A stretch of DNA of 16,169 bases from Nitrosopumilales archaeon (GCA_016838795.1 JAEHKQ010000025.1:1-16169), one strand, 5' to 3'; counted from the stretch's first letter, positions 1 to 5,568 are shown. Numbers and translations are program-made. The notes: generated by a model not told the origin, from the sequence alone.

Positions 1-18
1 ACAGTTCGTATCAAATGT
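1..18. repeat. Module-boundary repeat, copy 1
   Basis: This is an exact 18-base match to copies at 515 and 1330: ACAGTTCGTATCAAATGT. The arms ACAGTT and AAATGT are inverted repeats with one mismatch around a 6-base centre, CGTATC. The window begins at its first base, so the left flank is unseen. The function is unknown; a site-specific recombination site is the leading idea. Confidence 0.85.
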
Positions 19-76
19 TTCTTAATCCAGCTCAAGTAACCAAACAATTAGTTTAGTATTATAATTCAATCAAATG

Positions 77-84
77 GATTTAAA
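77..84 (+). promoter_or_regulatory. TATA-like box for the VOC gene
   Basis: The AT-rich stretch ATTTAAAG is centred about 27 bases before the TTG at 108, the spacing expected for an archaeal leaderless transcript. It lies inside module 1, so the module carries its own promoter. Confidence 0.45.
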
Positions 85-107
85 GAACTATTTAGTGCTA
101 GATAAAA

Positions 108-515
108 TTGATTAACCAAATGAAAGCTAAGAGAATCTCCGCAGTAACATTATTTGTCAAAGATATGAAGATATCAACCGAGTTCTATTCTAAAATTCCT
201 GGATTTAGATTGGTCTTTGGTGGAACGTCAAGTGAATTTACTACCTTTGAGATTGGTGAAAAAAACAAAATGCACCTCAATTTAGAACTTAAAAAAGATA
301 AGAAAAAAACAGATTTCGGAAGAATAATCTTTCATGTTGATGATGTAGATGAGTTTTATAATCTCTTGAAAAATGATGATTATATTTCAAATTTAGCTGT
401 ATTTGAAAATAAGCCAAATGATGCTACTTGGGGCGAGCGTTTTTTCCATATTCGAGATCCTGACAAATATCAACTTTCTTTTGCAATGCCCCTAGACATT
501 AACGAAATAAACTAA
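108..515 (+). CDS. VOC-fold (glyoxalase/bleomycin-resistance-like) protein
   Basis: A 135-residue protein with the two beta-alpha-beta-beta-beta modules of the vicinal oxygen chelate fold. The first (ISAVTLFVKDM, then FYSKIPGFRLVFGG) opens the protein. The second starts around IIFHVDDVDEFYNLL and ends with RDPDKYQLSFAMP. The usual first metal-ligand histidine appears to be missing, and the terminal glutamate of the DPDGN-x-IE motif is replaced by glutamine, so classical metal catalysis is doubtful. Substrate unknown. The TTG at 108 fits a leaderless start; an in-frame ATG at 120 is the alternative. The TAA stop is shared with the start of repeat copy 2, and the gene is the only clear one between repeat copies 1 and 2. 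Confidence 0.85.
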   Translation: MINQMKAKRISAVTLFVKDMKISTEFYSKIPGFRLVFGGTSSEFTTFEIGEKNKMHLNLELKKDKKKTDFGRIIFHVDDVDEFYNLLKNDDYISNLAVFENKPNDATWGERFFHIRDPDKYQLSFAMPLDINEIN

Positions 516-532
516 CAGTTCGTATCAAATGT
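513..532. repeat. Module-boundary repeat, copy 2
   Basis: TAACAGTTCGTATCAAATGT, identical over 20 bases to copy 3. With its right flank the dyad extends to TAACAGTT / AAATGTTA (seven of eight pairs) around CGTATC. The first TAA is the stop codon of the VOC gene. On the other side a minus-strand gene ends at 540, so the site sits between convergent genes. Confidence 0.9.
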
Positions 533-539
533 TAACGGA

Positions 540-719
540 CTATAGAAGATGTTTGTCTTCTGGTAGGTATTTCTCAATAATGGTTTTGAGATATGACTTG
601 TCTGGACCAAAGGGCTTTTTATCTTTCCGGAGATCATTTAAGATTCGCATTAAAATCTCCTTATCCCCTCTGTCATTCTGCATTAGTACTATGATGGATT
701 TCATGAGATCCTCACTCAT
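540..719 (-). CDS. Small conserved-looking hypothetical protein (59 aa)
   Basis: The minus strand reads a 59-residue open frame from ATG at 719 to TAG at 540-542. It starts MSEDLMKSIIVLMQ and contains KKPFGPDKSYLKTIIEKYLPE near the C-terminus. It is charged and predicted helical, and its composition looks like a genuine thaumarchaeal microprotein rather than a shadow frame. A TATA-like AAATTT stretch centred near 746 sits about 27 bases upstream, consistent with leaderless expression. The overlapping plus-strand frame at 529-729 is rich in Ser, Arg and Phe and is considered the shadow. Its 3' end faces repeat copy 2. Function unknown. Confidence 0.7.
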   Translation of the reverse strand: MSEDLMKSIIVLMQNDRGDKEILMRILNDLRKDKKPFGPDKSYLKTIIEKYLPEDKHLL

Positions 720-781
720 AAGATTGTAAAGGAAGTAACAAGCTAAATTTCTTTTCCACTGCTGTCGAATCCGTTAAGACC

Positions 782-797
782 AGACCTTTTTTGGTCT
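782..797. other. Small hairpin, AGACC-T6-GGTCT
   Basis: A five-base perfect stem around six Ts, with an overlapping alternative pairing of AAGACC at 776-781. It lies between two minus-strand genes, just past the stop of the membrane ORF. It may help end that transcript, but on the minus strand the loop is poly-A and no T tract follows, so terminator function is uncertain. Confidence 0.3.
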
Positions 798-811
798 TAT
801 TTTGGACCCAT

Positions 812-1012
812 TTACTTTTCTTTATTAAACCGTAACGAATTATCATTTTTCCTATCCTTAACAAATTTTCTCATGAGATAAATTCCTGCTACTAAAAATC
901 CTATTCCGACAAAGAACTCAATCCATATTGAATTGATAAATCCCACATATGTTGAGTAGATTCCTATAAGCCAAGCAACTATTGCGGCAATTAAAGTACG
1001 AGTTTCCAGAAT
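812..1012 (-). CDS. Two-helix membrane microprotein; start codon unclear
   Basis: A minus-strand open frame of about 66 codons ends at TAA 812-814. It encodes two hydrophobic segments (TLIAAIVAWLIGIYSTYVGFI and IWIEFFVGIGFLVAGIYLM) followed by a basic tail, RKFVKDRKNDN. The frame is closed upstream by TGA at 1019-1021, and no ATG, GTG or TTG lies before the first helix. Only ATT (1012) or CTG (1009) could start it. Removing one A near 1003-1005 would join it to an upstream TTG/GTG frame, so a recent frameshift is possible. A TATA-like box at about 1027-1036 argues for transcription. Function unknown. Confidence 0.45.
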   Translation of the reverse strand: MLETRTLIAAIVAWLIGIYSTYVGFINSIWIEFFVGIGFLVAGIYLMRKFVKDRKNDNSLRFNKEK

Positions 1013-1216
1013 GGCTTTTCACCTTCAATATAGTTTTTACAACTGGTTTTTTGTATCTTTCAGTCGGAAAAAAGTTCTAATTAAAATCAAAAATATTCAG
1101 AACTTTCCATTTTGGATCATGTTTCGAGGCTAAATTTCCAGCTTTCTTATGTTCAAAACTATGATAGTATTATTGTGAACAAGTCTTCAATAAATGAAAA
1201 TGAATCCACAAATGTT

Positions 1217-1330
1217 ATGGCATGGAAGTGTTACAGATGTGATTTAGTATTCAGAGAGGAGTCCCATGTTATAATCCATAAAGATATCTCAAAGCATTCT
1301 ATACGGCAAATAGAATTAATTTCTGGTTAA
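1217..1330 (+). CDS. Mini C2H2 zinc-finger protein (37 aa)
   Basis: Starting at the ATG at 1217, the product is MAWKCYRCDLVF followed by HVIIHKDISKH and a short tail. The CxxC pair and the later histidines make a single C2H2-type finger covering nearly the whole protein, a type of microprotein common in ammonia-oxidising archaea. The frame is open back to TTG at 1112, which would add 35 Ser/Asn-rich residues. TATA-like stretches occur about 27 bases before both starts, so the start is undecided; the short form is preferred because the zinc module begins there. The TAA stop is the first TAA of repeat copy 3. Nucleic-acid or protein binding is inferred only. Confidence 0.65.
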   Translation: MAWKCYRCDLVFREESHVIIHKDISKHSIRQIELISG

Positions 1331-1347
1331 CAGTTCGTATCAAATGT
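1328..1347. repeat. Module-boundary repeat, copy 3
   Basis: Identical over 20 bases to copy 2. Its TAA is the stop of the mini zinc-finger gene. It again lies between convergent genes, since the next gene to the right ends at 1433 on the minus strand. No fourth copy was found by eye further right on either strand. Confidence 0.9.
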
Positions 1348-1432
1348 AATCAACAGAATTACCGAACTGCTGAAATCTAACAAAATGCTCAAAAATGCCC
1401 TTTATTTCTGATCTTGATTTAAACACTATTGT

Positions 1433-1636
1433 TTAACGAGATTGTTGCCTAGAACATCCACATTCCACATAAACCACTTTGAACTCTCCACCTGTTTTGA
1501 TATTATGTGACAATGGTTCACGACATTGTTGACATTCTACAAACCCATGATATTCTTCAACTTGAATCATCTTGTGTTCCCATGATTTTTTTTCTTCGTT
1601 CCAATACACAGAATTGATTTCAGTTGGATCAGTCAT
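1433..1636 (-). CDS. Small zinc-ribbon-like protein (67 aa)
   Basis: The protein has an N-terminal part with aromatic and charged residues (VYWNEEKKSWEHKMIQVEEY), then two cysteine pairs: ECQQC at about 35-38 and ECGC near the C-terminus. This arrangement fits one four-cysteine zinc ribbon. Its ATG at 1636 overlaps the last eight bases of the upstream gene, so the two are almost certainly co-transcribed and translationally coupled. Function unknown. Confidence 0.65.
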   Translation of the reverse strand: MTDPTEINSVYWNEEKKSWEHKMIQVEEYHGFVECQQCREPLSHNIKTGGEFKVVYVECGCSRQQSR

Positions 1637-1751
1637 TGTTTTTAGTCATCTCTTCTGACGTATGTATACTTCGCCAGTAATCTTTTAGAGTGTAAGATAA
1701 TCCACCCCATCCTTCAATTTTTTTACAAACATAACATACTGATTTTCCCAT
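1629..1751 (-). CDS. Zinc-knuckle microprotein (40 aa)
   Basis: A 40-residue minus-strand frame from ATG 1751 to TGA 1629-1631, starting MGKSVCYVCKKIEGWGG. A single CxxC pair is followed by GLSYTLKDYWRSIHT, which supplies a histidine as a possible further ligand. A TATA-like box centred at about 1778 lies 27 bases upstream, so the transcript is probably leaderless. It is the first gene of a two-gene unit; its end overlaps the start of the zinc-ribbon gene. Function unknown; metal binding is inferred from the cysteines. Confidence 0.7.
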   Translation of the reverse strand: MGKSVCYVCKKIEGWGGLSYTLKDYWRSIHTSEEMTKNND

Positions 1752-1773
1752 ATTATTTGATTTAGTAAAAGTG

Positions 1774-1782
1774 GATATATTA
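1774..1782 (-). promoter_or_regulatory. TATA-like box for the zinc microprotein pair
   Basis: On the minus strand it reads TAATATATC, centred 27 bases before the ATG at 1751. Confidence 0.45.
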
Positions 1783-1784
1783 GG

Positions 1785-2591
1785 TTAGTTTGTCACAAAT
1801 TTACTCTGTATAAAAAATTTCAAATCATCATGGAATGTGTCTCCCTTATATGAAACATCGAGTGAGAGGGTGTACCATCCCTGAGGCCATGTATTCTGTG
1901 GAACTATCACTTGTCCTTCAAAAACTCCATTTTCTGTGACTCCATCAACTGTTTTTAAAACCTGATTCGCCAATCCTAAAATCTCAGCGTGAATAGTTAC
2001 ACCGTCTAATTTACCATAAAAATTACCCCAATCACTCCCATCATATTTGTTAATATCAAATGTTTTTACAACAAAAACAAAAGGTTCACCCTCAACCACT
2101 TTCTGATAATGAGAAGTCAAGACATTGATCAGGGGTTCAGTTACAACCTCCTCGATGATTTCTGGTTCTGTTTGAACTGCTGTTTCACTTTCTATTGTTT
2201 CTAGTGTAGCTGTAAAGGTCTGTTTTTTGAAACCATCATCTATTGTATATAGATTAATGGAGTAATTATTATCACCAACATTTCTAGCGTAGATTATTAC
2301 AGGAACATCAAACGATGTTATTACAATAGAGTCGCCTAATACTTTAACTGACACGTCATCAAAGGCCCCCTCCAAAAGAATATCTTGATCAACTAGCCTA
2401 ATCATCCCAAATTCAAGATTTGGAGTGGTTATGGTTTCTGTTAAAAGATGTCTTACAGTATTTTTACCAAACTCGATAATTAGATCCTCATCATCGCTAA
2501 CGAGAATTTTGTTTTCCAAGTTGAGAGCATATGACGGCACAACAAACATTATTGAGAATATAAAGAACAGTGAAACCAGTAACATTTTCAT
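1785..2591 (-). CDS. Secreted protein with C-terminal Ig-like domain
   Basis: The protein opens with a clear Sec signal peptide (MKMLLVSLFFIFSIMFVVPSYA) and is then extracellular in character: beta-rich, polar and without further membrane helices. An acidic Glu/Thr/Pro linker at about 140-155 separates an N-terminal domain from a C-terminal immunoglobulin-like part (GEPFVFVVKTFD to PQGWYTLSLDVSYKGDTF). The frame extends to TTG 2597, but the ATG at 2591 is preferred because a TATA-like box at 2614-2623 lies 27 bases upstream of it. No enzymatic motif is seen. It is probably a cell-surface or exported protein of unknown role. Confidence 0.75.
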   Translation of the reverse strand: MKMLLVSLFFIFSIMFVVPSYALNLENKILVSDDEDLIIEFGKNTVRHLLTETITTPNLEFGMIRLVDQDILLEGAFDDVSVKVLGDSIVITSFDVPVIIYARNVGDNNYSINLYTIDDGFKKQTFTATLETIESETAVQTEPEIIEEVVTEPLINVLTSHYQKVVEGEPFVFVVKTFDINKYDGSDWGNFYGKLDGVTIHAEILGLANQVLKTVDGVTENGVFEGQVIVPQNTWPQGWYTLSLDVSYKGDTFHDDLKFFIQSKFVTN

Positions 2592-2613
2592 GTCCAAGTA
2601 GTATAATCAAACT

Positions 2614-2623
2614 TTTAGATAAA
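2614..2623 (-). promoter_or_regulatory. TATA-like box for the secreted protein gene
   Basis: The minus strand reads TTTATCTAAA, centred about 27 bases before the ATG at 2591. This supports the ATG over the TTG at 2597. Confidence 0.45.
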
Positions 2624-2674
2624 TCAGATCTAATTTTAATTCAGATTTTGTACGAAGGTGAATATTTGATTCAA

Positions 2675-2718
2675 ATTCCGAACTTTCACGCCTATTTTAC
2701 GGAATCATTCCGAACTTT
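2675..2718. promoter_or_regulatory. Direct repeat plus palindrome upstream of the secreted protein gene
   Basis: ATTCCGAACTTT occurs twice (2675-2686 and 2707-2718), 32 bases apart. The second copy overlaps a 13-base perfect palindrome, CGGAATCATTCCG (2700-2712). They lie 57-100 bases upstream of the proposed TATA box, in the gap after the phosphoesterase gene. They may be binding sites for a transcription factor acting on the secreted protein gene. Confidence 0.35.
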
Positions 2719-2749
2719 GGCTAGTTCTTTAAAACCAAAATTACTAAAT

Positions 2750-3496
2750 TCATTCGTCGCCAAATTGGGAATAGTTTTTCACAATATTCTCAAGAGGTAT
2801 TCTTTTTCCACCAACAATTTTTAGATCAACTTGAATCTTTTTTCCATTGATTGTAATTATGTTGTAAGTATTTTCAAATAAACCGCGAGTTCGTTCTGAT
2901 GATGCAGTCCCTGCATATGTGATAAGAGGTTTTCCAAAATTCCAAATCCACGGTCTGTGTTTATGTCCACAGAGAACTAAATCTACTTTGGTTGAAACAA
3001 GTGTTCTTAGAATATCACCAGCATCAGTTATGGTTAATCTGTCAGCACCTGTGTCTGGGATGCCAACAAGATGATGATGCATTGCTAGAATTTTTACTTT
3101 GTCTTTGTATTTTTTCATGGTTCTCTCGAGCCAAAGATTTTGTCTATAACCTACCTCGCCTTCGTTTCTGTCAGGTCGTGCAGTACCAATAGTAACAAGA
3201 ACGATGTCCTTTGAAAGATTATTTACAGATTCAAATGGAAAATATTTCTTAAATGCAAGGTAACCAGTATTCCTATAATCATGGTTACCACTAATTGTTA
3301 TAATCTTTTTTGCTTTTAGTTTCGAAACCAGTTTTTTGCATTCTTTGTATTCTTTAATGAGTCCTTCATTTGTAAGATCACCAGTAATTACAATAACATC
3401 TGGTTTTAGATTATTAACCTCATTTACTACTTGATCAAAAACTTTAGGCTGAAACTGAGAACCCACATGAATGTCAGAGATCTGAACAAGTAACAT
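2750..3496 (-). CDS. Calcineurin-like metallophosphoesterase
   Basis: This 248-residue protein shows all five signature blocks of the calcineurin-like phosphoesterase superfamily in order: D8-x-H10 (SDIH), G39-D40 (TGDLTNEG), G70-N71-H72-D73, the histidine run at 140-142 (MHHH), and G177-H-x-H180 (CGHKHRPW). These residues bind a two-metal centre that hydrolyses phosphomono- or phosphodiesters. The layout resembles class III cyclic nucleotide phosphodiesterases such as CpdA, but the substrate cannot be told from sequence. There is no signal peptide, so it is cytosolic. It is divergent from the isocitrate dehydrogenase gene, across 103 bases. Confidence 0.85.
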   Translation of the reverse strand: MLLVQISDIHVGSQFQPKVFDQVVNEVNNLKPDVIVITGDLTNEGLIKEYKECKKLVSKLKAKKIITISGNHDYRNTGYLAFKKYFPFESVNNLSKDIVLVTIGTARPDRNEGEVGYRQNLWLERTMKKYKDKVKILAMHHHLVGIPDTGADRLTITDAGDILRTLVSTKVDLVLCGHKHRPWIWNFGKPLITYAGTASSERTRGLFENTYNIITINGKKIQVDLKIVGGKRIPLENIVKNYSQFGDE

Positions 3497-3518
3497 TCCT
3501 TGATTTTAAAATTCCAGA

Positions 3519-3528
3519 TTAATAAATT
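3519..3528 (-). promoter_or_regulatory. TATA-like box for the phosphoesterase gene
   Basis: The minus strand reads AATTTATTAA here, centred 27-28 bases before the ATG at 3496. Confidence 0.4.
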
Positions 3529-3566
3529 AGTTCTAAAAAAAAATTCTGATCAAAAAGTTAGGGTAC

Positions 3567-3576
3567 AATTAAATAC
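3567..3576 (+). promoter_or_regulatory. TATA-like box for isocitrate dehydrogenase
   Basis: AATTAAATAC is centred about 28 bases before the TTG at 3600, supporting that TTG as a leaderless start. Confidence 0.4.
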
Positions 3577-3599
3577 GCAGATCTTGAATTTTCGTTATC

Positions 3600-4628
3600 T
3601 TGAGCAAAAAAGCTGCTGTAATTAAAGGAGATGGGACTGGTCCTGATCTTGTTGATGCAATGATTGGTGTTTTGAAGGCATGTAATTCTCAAACTGAGCT
3701 AATTCTATGTGAAGCTGGTTCAGAACAATGGGAAAAACACGGGGGGGATACCTACATTCCTGATTCTACGGCAAAAATCATGGAGGAAAGTGATGCCTGT
3801 TTTAAAGGCCCTACAACGACTGATCCATCTCCAAATGCACCAAAAAGCGTAGCTGTTTCTACAAGACAAAAGTTCGAACTTTATGCAAATGTTAGACCAA
3901 TAAAGACCTATGATAGATTATCTCCTGATACAAAACTAGACTTTGTTTGTTTTAGGGAAGCAACAGAGGGATTATACTCTGGAATTGAATTTGCTATTTC
4001 AGAAGATTCTGCTATTGCAATTAGAAAAATAACGCGGCATGGATGTGAAAGAATTGTAAATGCAGCATTTGATTGGGCAAAAAAATATGATTTAAAAAAA
4101 ATTGTTGCCATCACCAAAAGAAATATTCTAAAAAGAACAGATGGAATTTTCTGGGCTGAAGTAGAACGAGCAGCAAAACAGAATTCAGGAATACAAATCG
4201 AGGAATATTATATTGATAACATGACTCAACAGCTTGTCAAAAATCCTGAAAGATTCAACAATAGTGTTTTACTCAGTACAAATCTGTTCATGGATATCAT
4301 ATCGGAGTGTGCATCTGGAAATATCGGGTCAATTGGAAATGTTTACTCTGCCAATATTGGTGATTCGTATGCAATGTTCGAACCAGCACATGGAAGTGCC
4401 CCAAAATACAAGGGAATGAATAAGGTGAATCCCACTGCAACCGTATTATCTGGGGCGTGGATGATAGAATACCTAGGTGAGCCAGATATTAAACAGGCAA
4501 TCTTTGATGCTACAAAGCAAGTGATCAATGAAGGAAAAACTGTTACCTATGATCTTGGTGGAAATGCTGGTACAAAAGAAATGTCAGAAGCAATTGCAAA
4601 CATAGCAAAAGAAAAATTACGAAAATAA
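3600..4628 (+). CDS. icd: Isocitrate dehydrogenase, probably NADP-dependent
   Basis: A 342-residue beta-decarboxylating dehydrogenase of the isocitrate/isopropylmalate family, converting isocitrate to 2-oxoglutarate in the cytosol. Visible blocks: GDGTGPD (10-16), substrate loop VSTRQKFELYANVRP (86-100), catalytic tyrosine in YSGIE (126), catalytic lysine in ITKRN (173), metal-binding aspartate in NLFMD (232), and the cofactor loop HGSAPKY (264-270). Lys-Tyr in that loop matches the NADP-specific pair of bacterial Icd, where NAD enzymes have Asp-Ile. KTVTY (313-317) also matches, but the following arginine is replaced by glycine. Isopropylmalate or homoisocitrate dehydrogenase is less likely. 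The TTG at 3600 is the only start upstream of the GDGTG block. Confidence 0.85.
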   Translation: MSKKAAVIKGDGTGPDLVDAMIGVLKACNSQTELILCEAGSEQWEKHGGDTYIPDSTAKIMEESDACFKGPTTTDPSPNAPKSVAVSTRQKFELYANVRPIKTYDRLSPDTKLDFVCFREATEGLYSGIEFAISEDSAIAIRKITRHGCERIVNAAFDWAKKYDLKKIVAITKRNILKRTDGIFWAEVERAAKQNSGIQIEEYYIDNMTQQLVKNPERFNNSVLLSTNLFMDIISECASGNIGSIGNVYSANIGDSYAMFEPAHGSAPKYKGMNKVNPTATVLSGAWMIEYLGEPDIKQAIFDATKQVINEGKTVTYDLGGNAGTKEMSEAIANIAKEKLRK

Positions 4629-4646
4629 ACCTAATTTTTACATCAG

Positions 4647-4656
4647 AATTAAATGG
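4647..4656 (+). promoter_or_regulatory. TATA-like box for the tail-anchored microprotein
   Basis: AATTAAATGG is centred about 26 bases before the ATG at 4677, in the 48-base gap after icd. Confidence 0.35.
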
Positions 4657-4676
4657 AATGAAATGCATATTAGAAT

Positions 4677-4799
4677 ATGTATCCAGATGATGGAAAGGAT
4701 TCTATTTTTTCTACAAGTAAACCGAAAAAAGTTCCTCCCTACTTTCTTCCTCTGGTAATTGGACTTATTGCAGCCTTGGTAATTCTCTACAGTGCCTAA
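4677..4799 (+). CDS. Tail-anchored membrane microprotein (40 aa)
   Basis: A short open frame from ATG 4677 to TAA 4797-4799. It encodes a polar N-terminal half (MYPDDGKDSIFSTSKPKKVP) and one C-terminal hydrophobic helix (YFLPLVIGLIAALVILYSA) that ends the protein. The layout suggests a membrane protein with its N-terminus in the cytosol. It has its own TATA-like box and no homologous domain that I recognise. It could be a subunit or regulator of a membrane complex, but nothing in the sequence shows which. Confidence 0.65.
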   Translation: MYPDDGKDSIFSTSKPKKVPPYFLPLVIGLIAALVILYSA

Positions 4800-4802
4800 G
4801 TT

Positions 4803-4827
4803 AATTTTGAAAATCAATTTTGAAAAT
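4803..4827. repeat. Tandem 12-base repeat
   Basis: AATTTTGAAAAT occurs at 4803-4814 and 4816-4827, one base apart. It lies between the microprotein stop and the methyltransferase promoter. It may be low-complexity AT-rich sequence or a weak regulatory element. Confidence 0.4.
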
Positions 4828-4848
4828 GTTCGTGTTTACTTAAAATTT

Positions 4849-4857
4849 CTTTAAATT
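4849..4857 (+). promoter_or_regulatory. TATA-like box for the UbiE-like methyltransferase
   Basis: CTTTAAATT is centred 27 bases before the TTG at 4880, which favours that codon over the TTG at 4874. Confidence 0.45.
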
Positions 4858-4879
4858 ACTATACTACTAATGTTTGATA

Positions 4880-5563
4880 TTGTCAGCGGAATCACCAAAA
4901 AATCTCATCCCTAAATTTTTTAATGAAACTGCAGAATCCTATGATAAAGTAGTTTCTAGGTCTACCTTGGGAAAGGACAAATACTGGAAAAAGGAGATTA
5001 TTCGTCGAATCACTGATGGAGATTCTTTTTTGGATCTTGCATGTGGGACAGGCATTCTTACAAGGGAAATCGCAAGAAAATTTCCTAATAGTAAAATTGT
5101 GGGTATCGACATTACAGAAGGTTATCTTGATGTGGCAAAGAAGAATTCAAAATCCTACCATAATATTATATTTTTGCAACAGGATGCAGAAAAGCTAAAT
5201 TTGAAAGAGAAATTTGATTGCATTACGTCTTCTTATTTGGCAAAATATTGTGATCCTGAAATTCTTGTCAAAGTTTGTATTGATCACCTTAATCCTGGTG
5301 GTAAAATTATTTTTCATGATTTTACATATCCAAAAAACCATCCAGCTAGAATTGTTTGGGACGTGATTTTTATCATGTTAAAGTTAGTTGGATGTTTTAT
5401 TCCCAGTTGGAAGAAAGCTTTTTCTGATCTTCCAAAACTGATTCGTTCATCCAAATGGTTACATAATTATGAAAAAATTATGAAAAACCATAGCCTAAAG
5501 GTAGAACAGCAATCTTTCTCTTGGAACTCTTCAGTGATTTTAGTAGGCGTTAAAGCTGAATGA
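4880..5563 (+). CDS. Class I SAM methyltransferase, UbiE/MenG-like
   Basis: The protein has the Rossmann SAM-binding start FLDLACGTG (about 50-58), the acidic end of beta-2 (VGIDIT), motif II LQQDAEKLNL and the post-core NPGGKIIFHDFTYP. The N-terminal FFNETAESYDKVVSRSTLGKDKYWK resembles ubiquinone/menaquinone C-methyltransferases. A role in menaquinone synthesis is plausible for an ammonia oxidiser but not proven, because this branch of methyltransferases acts on many small molecules. The start is taken at TTG 4880 (MSAESPKNLIPK), 27 bases after a TATA-like box; TTG 4874 would add two residues. It is convergent with the membrane protein gene, with a structured element between them. Confidence 0.75.
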   Translation: MSAESPKNLIPKFFNETAESYDKVVSRSTLGKDKYWKKEIIRRITDGDSFLDLACGTGILTREIARKFPNSKIVGIDITEGYLDVAKKNSKSYHNIIFLQQDAEKLNLKEKFDCITSSYLAKYCDPEILVKVCIDHLNPGGKIIFHDFTYPKNHPARIVWDVIFIMLKLVGCFIPSWKKAFSDLPKLIRSSKWLHNYEKIMKNHSLKVEQQSFSWNSSVILVGVKAE

Positions 5564-5568
5564 AATAG

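Noticed and set aside
515..532. Repeat as the 3' end of a tRNA gene (attB), because it contains GTTCGTATC
   Set aside because: The T-loop position that should be A is T, no T-stem pairing is present, and no tRNA body precedes any of the copies.
529..729. Plus-strand frame of 66 codons starting within repeat copy 2
   Set aside because: Composition (many Ser, Arg, Phe, Met) is unlike a folded protein, while the opposite strand gives a better 59-aa product with a promoter.
782..797. Hairpin as a bacterial-type intrinsic terminator
   Set aside because: No T tract follows on the strand of the upstream gene, and archaea do not need hairpins; kept only as a low-confidence structure.
1..1347. Integron attC array
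   Set aside because: The sites are about 20 bases with one short dyad; attC sites are longer, with paired R and L boxes. No integron integrase is in the window.
1..1347. CRISPR array
   Set aside because: Only three repeats, with 500-800 base intervals that encode genes; no cas genes.
2570..2824. Plus-strand frame of 84 codons
   Set aside because: Overlaps the start of the secreted protein gene, its promoter and the end of the phosphoesterase gene on the other strand; shadow frame.
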